From Pocillopora verrucosa (taxonomy: Eukaryota > Cnidaria > Anthozoa > Scleractinia > Pocilloporidae): a DNA stretch of 64,000 bases. Under the pieces are notes generated by a model, which had not been told where the DNA came from, searched no databases, and saw nothing but the letters and a program-made list of their open reading frames with translations. The stretch spans positions 496,001 to 560,000 of the forward strand of contig NC_089317.1 of the NCBI RefSeq assembly GCF_036669915.1, written 5' to 3'. A program made the translations under genes and the position numbers. This document shows positions 25,901 through 36,200 of this stretch, piece after piece. How positions within the stretch are numbered: the first letter of the stretch is position 1; every line of letters starts with the position of its first letter.

Positions 25901-27019
25901 AAAGTAACGTAACGTTTTGAAATAGGTGCGAAACAACGCGCGGTCTCATTGGTCGATGGGTTCGTTTGGAGTTATCGATACAGATTCGCCCGTATTTTGA
26001 GAAATCATTTCTGAAGGGCAAATGGGATTCCTTTTTTCCATGTTCACAGGGGTTTATCTGAACACTCGTAGGATTAAGGAAATTCTTGAAAGCTATTCAA
26101 GCCCTCGTCTTTTCTTATTCCAACAATTTACTAAAATGAACTTCTTGGTTTAAGAGCTCTCCACCATCCGAACATTCTACCAGTTATGTGCACCGTAGTG
26201 GAGTCCAACCCAACTCGTGGCCTTTCTGTGCAACTTGTCTCGGAGCGAATGAGATGCGATCTTCATGATGGCTTAGCGGGTATACCCTCCCTGAGAAAGA
26301 GGCTTGAGATAGCTCTTGGCGTTGCCAAAGCCTTGCAGTATCTTCACGGAGAGGAGCTGATCCATCGCGATGTTAAAATGCAAAACGTCTTGGTGAGTAC
26401 CGTCAGACTGCCTGTTAGCCTTGATTGTAAAATAAATGGGGCTGTGGTGGGTGTTTACTATGTAAGGCTTTCCTTATGAAGAGTTCCATAAGAGGAGCCG
26501 ATTATTGAACCAAAAGGGGACTTAGAAATAATAGTATTCTGAATTTATACAGCATATAAGTGGTACAATACATTTTTGGACCAGCAAATTCGATTTTATC
26601 CTTTTCTCTCCTTTCAGTTGGACGAGAAAAACAACGCCAAGTTAACAGATCTGGGTCTCTGTAAACCCGAGGGTCTCATCAATAACTCGTTGGTTGGTAC
26701 TCCTCTCAATATGGCGCCCGAAATGATGAAACAACAGTACGACAAATCCATTGATGTGTACGCGTTCGGCATGTTGCTCTGGCGAGTGTGCGAAGGCCAG
26801 GGCAACCTACCAAAGAATATACACCGCCACTTTAACCCTCTGGTTGTGCTCGTGATGAATGCATGTGACAACAAGACACCAGAGAGATTGGACGTGTTTC
26901 CAGAACAATGCTGGCAACTCATGGAAAGGTGCTGGAATCAGGATCCCGAAGCAAGGCCATCATTCGACATCGTGGTTAGGGACTTGGAAGCGTTCGTAGC
27001 GGAGATGCGGGATCAGTAG
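22923..27019 (+). CDS. GTPase-kinase fusion, DSTYK family, array copy D (complete)
   Basis: Exons 22923-23669, 24349-25877, 26155-26392 and 26618-27019 give 971 residues, the longest copy. The P-loop GQTNCGKS, DSPG, GTGAQGEVF, HRDVKMQN, DLG and MAPE are all intact. It carries a six-residue duplication in the acidic tract (DEDDESDEDDES) and its own version of the variable segment (RFLKKSIGWCFKLM). Exon 1 reads open past its donor to 23798 because intron 1 lacks 12 bp present in the other copies; I take the conserved GTAAGG donor at 23670 as real. The TATA-like catataag found about 40 bp upstream of the start in B and C is altered here (catctaaag). It is the last copy of the array. Confidence 0.87.
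24000..24069. repeat. Intron hairpin, copy D
   Basis: Nearly identical to the copy C hairpin, including the loop sequence, so C and D share a more recent common version of this intron than either does with A. Confidence 0.8.
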
Positions 27020-30000
27020 TAGCCGTATGGGGCATAATTGATTCTGCATCTATTAAAAAAAAAACTTAATTCATCTTTTTTATTTGTACAAGAAACGAGA
27101 CTAAGCACTGATAACGCGAACCGTGCCTCGGTATAAACGAAAGCAACTCTACCATCTGCTCAGCTGACGCTGAGCCATATTGTACCGAAAAAACGGGAAT
27201 CCCCCCCCCACCCCTCACCCCTGGCATACTTAGAAAACATGCATACGTCACCAATATGCGCACTACGAATAAGGAACTTAGTTCGTGCCTTTGATTACAC
27301 GACTTCTCCAGTAATGTTGTGCTAATCTTGTGACTAAATTTTGTATTAGCCCTTAGTAAAGAGTTTGTAATAAATTACTTGTGTAGTGTATTGCGTTACC
27401 TAAGCGTTACTATAGTCACGCTATATCCTGTAAGACACGATCGGTACATGATTGTAAAAGTACATTCCTATGTAAAAGTAGTATTACTGATTCCTAGTAT
27501 TGTATTGTGAATAAAGCTTGTTGATTCTTTAATAAAATTCAGTTGAGCAATAGCAATGAAAGGAGTAACTTGACTCAGTCTAGACGACACAACAACTTGT
27601 AAAGTTGGAACCTTCGAGCTGGAAGTGTGATGCCCTCTAACCGATTTAGTACCCTTCGGGCGACACATTACAGCTGACGATCGATCACACGCCTGCTTCA
27701 AAAACACGGCACTTGTACTGTAGTTTCTCTAAGTAGAGGCACAGACGGGAAAGTGGGGGCTTCTCCTGATAGTCTACCACAACTGAACCAGTTACCAATT
27801 TCATCGAATGAGCGCTCGCCCGGCTAAATAGAGGGGGGGCTTATTGAAAGGGGGTCCCTTACTGAGTGAGCGCAGAAACAGGAAAAAAACTAAAATCACT
27901 GAAAAAGCATATAAAGAACATTGCATGCATAAGGAGATAGAAATAACTGGAGGTGCTGTTGTTAAAGCTTAAAAAGTCATAAATAAAGTGGCATTAGAAG
28001 CAGGTTTTCCTTGTAACCCCACAGTAGAAAGTGAGGAATGAGCAACTCTAATTCGAAGGGGTACTTGCATAACATTGTGCCTTGGGTAAGAGCGCCTATT
28101 CAAGGTATACGGTATATCCAGCACACATTTTTTTGAGGTTCCACTTCTGTTTTGTTCTATGAATTAACTCCCATTGTCCTTTTAAAGGCGGTTTGTTATT
28201 CCAGTTGAAAAGTCGGGAAACAGAGTATAGTATACAGCTTCCCTAAAGCCCACCAGGGGTAGTAGATCCAAAAGAATAAAAAAAAAACAATAATTATGAT
28301 GGCATATTTTGTCAACTTTGTAACCTGATGAGAGGGTGGCCTTTAAATTGCAATCATCATCATCATCAGAACACTTCATAACATTTCAGAGGCTACCAGT
28401 TGATTTCATAAACTTGCTTGTCTACAGCAAGGCCTCAATGAAAACATAAAAAAAAAAGAAATTAGGTGATGTGGTTGAGAAACAAAGAACAGATTTCTAT
28501 CACAAACTACAAAGTGGTAACAGCATTTAACTTTGCATTACATGCCCATGGTAAGTACTAAAACATGTTACAACCTAAAGCCACCTAAAAACCACCTACA
28601 ACTTAAAGAACTTTACGAAATGAACTATTAAGTTACAAAAAATAATGAAGTAAAATAACAAACTTGTGGTCAATCTATCCAGAACTGTTTGCAAGGCAAT
28701 CTCGTATAATTACGAGGTGCGAAATTATTCTTAAGGCTAATCACACATGGACCAGCAGTTCATGGCTAGGTAATTTAAAGAGGTCCAAGTCTTCTTATTG
28801 CTATTGTTCCAAGCTCATGAAATTACTTCGGCCACCAAAATTTGTCTTTTCTTTTTTTCACACAAGCATCAATGCCAACCATGAATATTTGTATATGTAC
28901 TCATCTTTATACAGTACAACTGATTTGAACCCAGGAGTGACATTTGATATTCTGATCGTCCAAATAATAGTAGTCCTGAACAAGGAAGGACTTTGTCAGT
29001 AATAGTACGTGACTTTGGTGATGAATTCTGTTAAGGATGACGAAAATTCACTACTAGTGACAATAGTCCTTCTCAGGGCTTCTCTGAATGATCAGAAGAC
29101 ACGATCAAATCAACTTAGAAAATGTGAACTGATGGGGCAGTACAGATTGGATGTGGGGGGGAGGGGGAATGGGTTAGGTGTGAGTTGGAGGATGGAGATG
29201 TTAGAACCAACTTGAAGCAATTCAAATCCTTTATCAAAATTAAACCCTGCCTAAAATATGATAGGAATCACTTTGATAATAATTATTATTTCATATCTTC
29301 TGTATTTTCCACCAAGAATTTAATTATCAAGAGGACAGGTGCCAACATGTGATTAACAACATGAAGAAATGTTGTCAAAAGATTTCAGCCATAAACACTG
29401 AACTGTGCTTGGGCTTCAAACAGAACTTGAGCAGCAAAAAGTAATGAACAGAGAGAGGTAGTGAAGGACTTCACCCAGAGAGCAAGAGTAAACAAGTGAG
29501 GCACCTACATAGGCTGAAATAAGTTGATCTCTGCACTGTCAGCCAGCAAGAAAATCAGCAGATAAGAGTTGACTTACAGAAGTTTTTGAAGTCTGTTTAT
29601 GCACATTGCAGCTGACTTGAAGACAGTAACTTTATTGAATAATTTAAGCAGTTTGTGATATCATAATAAAACAAAATTTCTACATACACAGGTCATATTT
29701 TATGCTGTGTACTTAAAAATCCTTTACTGTTCCTTAACCCATTTCACCAAATGTCAGTTCCCAAGGTCTCCACACTGTTCTCTATATGTTTTCCATTGTC
29801 CTGACAAGGAGAATTTGCTTAATAATCAATAGCTTCTTGACCTTGCGATTATTTCCTTTATTCTCATGACCTTAATGTTTGATTTAGGGGTGATACTGGT
29901 AGAAGACATTAGATGCTTATCACTCTCAAGGGTGAAAGGTTAACAGTTTTTACCTGAAGTTGAACAAGACTTTTTGAGAATTTATGAAAAAGTCATTAGT

Positions 30001-30119
30001 AATATTTTAAAAAATTATTTTTAAGTTACTTCAACCAAAATACTGTTTCAGTTAATTTATGCACTGTTCATGCACAATGACTAAGGACAGTGATATACTA
30101 GTTTGACGTTCAAGCTGTA
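27020..30119. other. 3' tail of the array after copy D
   Basis: No gene recognised. It matches the spacer after copy B except that about 500 bp, including the type-A element, are replaced by an A-rich junction at about 28275-28290. It holds an inverted Penelope-tail pair (28946-29100) and a type-B element (29734-29944), and ends at 30119. No minisatellite or further promoter copy follows. Confidence 0.8.
29734..29944. repeat. Type-B short repeat element, array tail
   Basis: Orthologous position to 14644-14856 in the repeat unit, with minor changes. Confidence 0.68.
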
Positions 30120-30167
30120 GAGAATAATTTCGTGTTTAACACAAGCTTTTGTTTTGAGTACCACTAA

Positions 30168-32694
30168 TTATAAAGTCAAGCCAAGGAGAAAACCACCAGC
30201 AAAGCCTGTTGCTGCAGCTGTATTCCGTTTTACATATCTGTAGCCCTGAAAAGAAAAATAGTTTGAATAATGAGAACCATTTGTTTAAGAATTTAAGCAC
30301 TTATCTGACTGATATTGTATTGATATTGTAAGGAGAAATTCTGGCTTCGTCACTCATGGGAGTTAAAGGGTAAAGGCTCATCCGATATTTTTATCACCTC
30401 TCTTAACCTTCCCTTTGAATACTGATGCATTCATAAGACTATCACAAAATTTTTAAACAGTTTTGCCGTCATATTATTAGGTAGAGTTCACCAAAGGGCT
30501 ATAGAGAATTGATCTAATTGTCAAATGCAGAAAAAAAATTGAAAACACCAACCACAAAAAATTAAGTTCGAAATAAATAAAATTTCAACTTTAGGATTTT
30601 TTTCATACCCTGTTTGCGAGAGCAATAACTCCCTTTTCAATTTCTTCCTCATTTTGTTTCATCTTTTTTACTTCCTTTTTAACCTTTGTAGTAATCTTAT
30701 CTACATCCTTTTCCATTCTCTTCCAGTTAATGTTGATGTAACCAGCTCTGTGAGCAACCTACAAAGGTAAAAGGAAAGAGTTAATTTTTATCATAGCTGA
30801 ACTGCTGGTTAATATTGTGTGATTACACTGAACCCTTTAACTCCTATGAGTGACCAAGAGAGAATTTCTCCTTACAAAATCAATACAATATCAACCAGAA
30901 AAGTGATGGGAATAAAGAAAAATATCAATTTGGGGATAATTAGTAGATCCAATACTAAATTCTCTGAACTAACAAATGTAAGAATTGTATGGTTGACAGC
31001 AAGGAGAATTACAAATTTGATCTGGGAGTTAAAGAGTTAAGATAATAAATTGATTGTGAAGTTTGATCATTCCAGCAGAGTTGCTATAAAAAGGAGTTTT
31101 GACTGAGTTTTGACAACCAAAATAGAAATTATTTCCAGAGTCAAGTGATGAGTTGTTAGGGATGTTTTATAAATCTGGTTCCTGAAAACTGACTGGTCAG
31201 TTCTTCTGAGGTTTTATTAAGCAATAGACCTCAGATTCTGTTTACTGGTGTAATGGCTTATACAGGATGTTTGAGAACACGAGAAAAGTCTGTAAATCAC
31301 AATCTGTGGGTGAGTAGTTAAAAAATCTTTTTTAGTGTTTTACCAAGATCCAAATTGAGTTGATATGCTGGTAGACTGATATAAAGTGCAGTCCATTGCT
31401 TTTATAAAATAACTGTGGGTTTACCAGTGCAATCAATGATAGGTCTTGGACCAAGCAGCCTGCTTGTAGTGTTTAAGTTATAATACAATTGGCTGTACAA
31501 TTCTTAAAGTTTAAGTCAGTCATGATAGATCACTTTTGATTCTTTGATATTGTGTCACTGTTGTGTCCAAGCGGTTTCTAGGGAAGTTCAGGGAAGTGTG
31601 TTAAAGGTTAGTAAACCAGCTTTCCAAATTCTGTCAATGAAAGTAGTTTGCAAACCTGTATTAGAAGTATTCCTCCTCCAATGGCAGACAGTGTTAGTTT
31701 ACCAACTCTTTTACACACATACCCAGCAAACCTGCAATGACAGGAACGAAATCACTCTTTGAGCCAATGACCAGCTCTTAAACGTAACAATTCGAAAGCT
31801 TCTATTCACATATTAGAGTCTTCCTTAATCAGGAGCTTAACAAAGAACACAAATAAAGGAAATTACAAAGCACAATAATGAAATGTTCTCTCTTGTTACT
31901 GTACTCAAACCCTTCTTTCTACAATGCTGATTAAGCTTATTACTACATCAGCAGTTTTCCAATACAGGGAATGGAGGTGCTATCTTAATTCGACATAATG
32001 AGTAAATGTGCCTTTTTTTCTGAGAAATCATTTTAGAATGAGGCCATTAAGTCAGTCACGCTCAGTATTCTTTACATGAAACAATTTGTCCATCAGAATC
32101 TAAAGAATCACATGAAACGCAATCAAGTATCGACGTCCAGCTGCAATCTACATACCAGCCCGAAATTCCCCCGATACTAATTTGTTGAACAACTGGTCGC
32201 CCTGCTAAGTCCATAGTGATCAGTTGTTCTACTAAATTTCTCGATCCCGGAGTCTCGATCACTTCATAAACTTCACTTTCATCCTCCTCGTGATCACCTG
32301 AAAAGCAAGAAATAGCAAGTACAAATGTTATTTCTGATGATATTGTTATGTGTTGCTACAAATTTTAATTTAACCGAAGGAAGGTGTGAAGTTTGATCAG
32401 TCCCAAGTAGAATCCGAATTGTGTGAGAAAGAAATCTGATATCTTTCAAGATTTTCTTGACTTTTTCACTCGTTTGCAACTAAAAAAAAAGAGAGTCTCA
32501 GATTGTCTATCCAACACAAGAGTCACGCAAAGACATGCATACAGAGATGGTTAATTTGTTTACATCCAAACGCCGAGATGTTTCGCTGTTCGAACGTTCT
32601 GATAATAGTAACGTTAAGACTAACGGATGACTAAACAGATCACTGAAAATTAAGCCTTTTTAACCATAAAGATGAGGAACATACTTTGCGACAT
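30168..32694 (-). CDS. FUNDC1: FUNDC1-like outer mitochondrial membrane mitophagy receptor
   Basis: Exons on the minus strand: 32685-32694, 32156-32297, 31656-31731, 30609-30758, 30168-30245; all GT/AG and in phase, giving 151 residues (human 155). The first coding exon holds only MSQ plus one base. The short cytosolic N-terminus carries YEVI at 14-17, matching the LC3-interacting region (YEVL in human). Three hydrophobic stretches follow: about 39-56 (QISIGGISGWFAGYV), 62-78 (LTLSAIGGGILLIQ) and 136-151 ending GFAGGFLLGLTL, the family's typical C-terminus. Known family role: hypoxia-linked mitophagy by recruiting LC3 to the outer mitochondrial membrane. The Ser before the LIR Tyr in human (ULK1 site) is Val here. 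Introns contain a type-A element and a relict Penelope-like stretch (about 31060-31660). Confidence 0.9.
30829..31040. repeat. Type-A MITE-like element in a FUNDC1 intron
   Basis: Begins aaccctttaactcctatgag and ends gatctgggagttaaagagtt. This independent insertion outside the array confirms the element boundaries. Confidence 0.75.
31060..31660 (-). mobile_element. Relict Penelope-like fragment in FUNDC1 introns
   Basis: Strongly diverged relative of 34740-35400. Shared words include agagtcaagtgatgagttgt near 31140 (against 34855-34875) and gttagtaaaccagctttcca at 31608-31627 (against 35102-35121). No open frame remains. Confidence 0.5.
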
Positions 32695-33250
32695 TTTCTG
32701 CGACGAAATACTGATGAAATATTACCTAAATGTTAGGGCCAAAGTTCATCAAAGAAGGAACGACTCTATTAGGTGCTGAAATGTACTCATTGAAAAGGGC
32801 CTTTTATCCTTCGGTTTTTCCCTGGTTGTTTAAAAATAATTAGAACGGTACTCAACGACTAGAAAAATAATGTTTTCCCGATTAACTTTGTCAAAATAAT
32901 CAACAATTCATCTTAACGCAGATTTTATCAGTTTCGTTTGACAAAACCAAAGTGCCCTACGAAGAAAACAAAGAATGTCCCTATTTGACTTCGGTTTACA
33001 TGACGTAAAAGCGACCGGCCATATTGTGTCCAAGTCTCCATGGTAGTCGACATTTTCTATGTTTATTTATTGATCTGTGCAGAAAATTCATCAAATCCTG
33101 TAATATTCGTTTTTATTTCGGCTAAATATTGAACGAGGGTGGAGTTAATGCTTCTTGATGGCTTAAAAATTCTTCTTCGTGTGATAAATCGGTGTTGAAA
33201 GAGGAAAGTTCGATCTTCAAACATTCAACTTTGCAAATCCATCCGCCATC
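32695..33250. promoter_or_regulatory. Divergent promoter region, FUNDC1 / IFT81
   Basis: The 556 bp between the two start codons must contain both 5' UTRs and promoters. An imperfect RFX X-box-like word, GTCTCCATGGTAGT, lies at 33034-33047 (12 of 14 positions fit RYYNYYATRRNRAC), about 200 bp before the IFT81 start; RFX sites are typical of ciliary genes. A CRE-like tgacgtaa lies at 33001-33008. Both are motif reads only. Confidence 0.5.
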
Positions 33251-36200
33251 ATGAGTGAACAACTAAAATATATTGTGGATGAGCTGAACAAGGAACCTTT
33301 CAAGAAGAACTATAACCTCATAAGGTAACCGTTGAATTTTCCTTTCTAAAACAGCTTCGATAATAATGTCACTGCGTGGTTGGCAAGTAATTAAGCCTTG
33401 TAATAATTTTCAAAATTTAGCCTTCGTAATTTTTAAGCCATTTAAGTTTTCCAGACGACATGTCCTTACAAAATTTTCTGGTTTTCACATTTTAAAACCA
33501 GTGTTGTTTCTATTTGATTGTCTTTCATATTATGATTACGAACATTCAACCGAGGAAAAGACAACTTCAGTGATTGCAAGGAAAGATATGAAACACAACT
33601 TATATCTTAAATTGGAATCAGCCCCCCAAAAAACAGGCTTGTCAGAGTTTATGATGGATCTATCTAATGGGAAAGTACCTGATTCAAACTTGAATTTTAA
33701 CCCATAGGACTTTCATTTTCTTTCAGCTTTGATTCTCTGCAGCCACTACAGTTGCTTCAAGTACTGAATGATGTTTTTGCTGAAATAAATCCCCAGGTTG
33801 GTGATGTATGAGCCTCTTTAGCTGAGAAAAATTTTTACCCAGCAAACTTTCTAACAATATGCCTTTATGTTTTTCTTATTGAAATATTGCTCAAGATTAT
33901 TATTATTTGTTTGTCGACAGCACAAAATTGATCTTCGAGATGAAGAGCCAGAACAAATGGCAAAAAGAATGTTCACATTTTTGAGAATCTTGAAATTCAA
34001 GCCAAAAACAGAGTCTGGAAGCTTGTGAGTGATATTAATCCTTTCACCCCCAAGATCTCCTCAGTATTATTCTTACTGTCTGCCATATAATTCTTATGAT
34101 GTTGGTTTGGAGAATTTGGTATTGGATCAACTACTGATGATGAATCCCCTAGTTTACATTTTTCTCTATTTTCATCTCGTCTGCTTGATATTGTTGTAAT
34201 GTTGGTATAGGTAATAACATGATTTCTGTAATTCAGTGTTAATAAGCACAAGTGGTGTAAAAAGAAAATTTACAAGTGTTTACTAACACCAAATTGCAAG
34301 AAAAATCATGTTATTACTTGTTAAAATCATGTACATGAAAAAACATCACAGCGAGTCGAAACAAACAAAATTTTGAAAGTGTGGGTGCAATTTGTAATTT
34401 GCACTTGTTTTACAACTTTGCATGCATGTTGCATGATAATAGAATAATAATAATAATAATAAATAATAATAATAAATGATAATAATAAATAATAATAATA
34501 ATAATAATAAATGATAATAATAACAATAATAATAATAATAATAATAATAAAAATAGACTTGTTTTCAGCCAATCAAAAGTGCATAATTTTTTCATGTACA
34601 TTATTCTAAGGAAAAATTGTCTTAGTTGCTCATGGGAATTAAAGCATGAAATGATTTTTATCCTTTTTAAATTTCAAATCACTATCTATAAGGATTTTAA
34701 GGCATTTAATAATTTAATTCTCCTTACTGTCTACCATACAGTTCTTGTGTTGTAATAGTGTAGTTTGATCGTCCGGGTGTGTGTAGTCCTGAGAAGGACT
34801 GTTGTCGGAAGTGGTGACTGACGTTTCGACAACCTGAGTGGAAGTCATCATCAGAGTCAAGTGAAAGGTTGTTGTCAGTCGAATGTACTTAGTCCGGTTT
34901 GTGTACACTGATTGTTCAGTTTTGCCGTGATGTTATTGGCTGTAAGACTCAAGTGGTGTAGGTCAGTCGTGATTGGTCGGTTTGGGTCCGTTAGTGAAGT
35001 TAGGTCGTTCTGTTTGGTTCTTTTGTAATGTTAATGTTGTGGATGAGTTGTTTGTATGGTGCCAGTAGTGGTTGACACCTGTTGAGGGGAGTCTGTTCCA
35101 AGTTAGTAAACCAGCTTTCCAGGGTCAGTTGTTGAAAGTAGTTGGTGCTGTAGGTTAGGCATTGCACAGAGTCCCAGTCAATAGTGTGGTTCGTTAGTCG
35201 GTGATGTTCAGCAATGTGATTGTTGACATTGCCTTTCCTCGTCGCTCGTTTGTGTTCAGTCAGTCTGGTTGCGAGGTTCCTGCCAGTCTCACCGATGTAG
35301 GAGGCATGACAGTCGGAGCAATTGATCTTATATACTGCTCCTTGTCTGTTCCTTGGTTCGTCTCTGTCTTTGATGTTAGTCAATAACTGATGTAGTCTTA
35401 CAGCTTACTCACTTGAGTCTTACATGGGAGTTAAGGGTTAACCTATACTTATCACTGTAGATAAACCTAAGGCTAGCAAAATGACAATCCTTGGCTTTGA
35501 CGAATGTAGAAGCTCTTCAGATTCTAGACATTGAGTGTGACAAGAAAGTCAACCAATTTCAATAATAACATTTCTTATTTGTTGTCAAGAGAATTAGCAA
35601 TGCTGAGTTTTCCTTGGCATTCATTTTTACCAATAGAAACCAGAGTTACTTCTTTGTGGTAGCCCCTGATCTATCACCTTGAATTGCTGCAGTTGTAACA
35701 TACTTCTTTATAACAAATCATTCATCTCTTATTCTCTCTAAAAACCACACAGGAATGCCTTTCGTAATGGGCTCATTCAAGGTGACAAGTTGGTTATTTA
35801 CCCCATTCTTCAATGGCTCTTTGAAAATCTGGTAGAATTGAAGACCAGAGCTTATCTTGCGAGATATTTGGTAAAGTTAGAGATTCCTCCAGACCAACTG
35901 GCAGATCAAGAGTTAAATGAGTTAAATGAGAATGTAAGCATTATTTTTTTTACATTTCTTTTTTGCGAAATGCACCAGTAAGCATCTCCCTCTTCTATAA
36001 AGGCTGAGTGAGGCTTTATAATGAATATTTCTTTAAACAAGTTCTGTGTAGTGGGTCAAATCAAATGATCTACCAGATATCACTAACCATCATCATTTCT
36101 ACACTTACTTTTTACAACATATGCAATCACTTTTTTGCAATATATTGTCCCCTCCATGGATAGATAACAGTAAACAAGATATTTGGTTTGACCTTACTGT

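Larger units (their letters stand above)
1..30119. repeat. Tandem gene array, at least four units
   Basis: The ancestral unit, best shown by the 15600-30119 stretch, is about 1.25 kb of upstream sequence, a 4 kb gene and about 3-4 kb of downstream sequence. Intron and spacer sequences match between copies almost base for base. The 3' limit is sharp: 29310-30119 matches 14210-15020 up to the word ttcaagctgtag and then diverges. Unit length varies (gene starts at 6878, 16848 and 22923) because of block deletions and insertions in the spacers. The 5' limit lies outside the window. Confidence 0.92.

Noticed and set aside
33366-33707. 113-codon plus-strand frame between IFT81 exons 1 and 2
   Set aside because: Intronic; the exon 1 to exon 2 splice restores the IFT81 N-terminus exactly and the frame has no recognised domain.
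34327-34601. Frames of Ile/Tyr or Leu runs
   Set aside because: Translation of the ATA/TAA microsatellite.
34740-35400. Active retroelement
   Set aside because: Only the GIY-YIG end and tail are present; a stop lies immediately upstream and the reverse transcriptase is missing.
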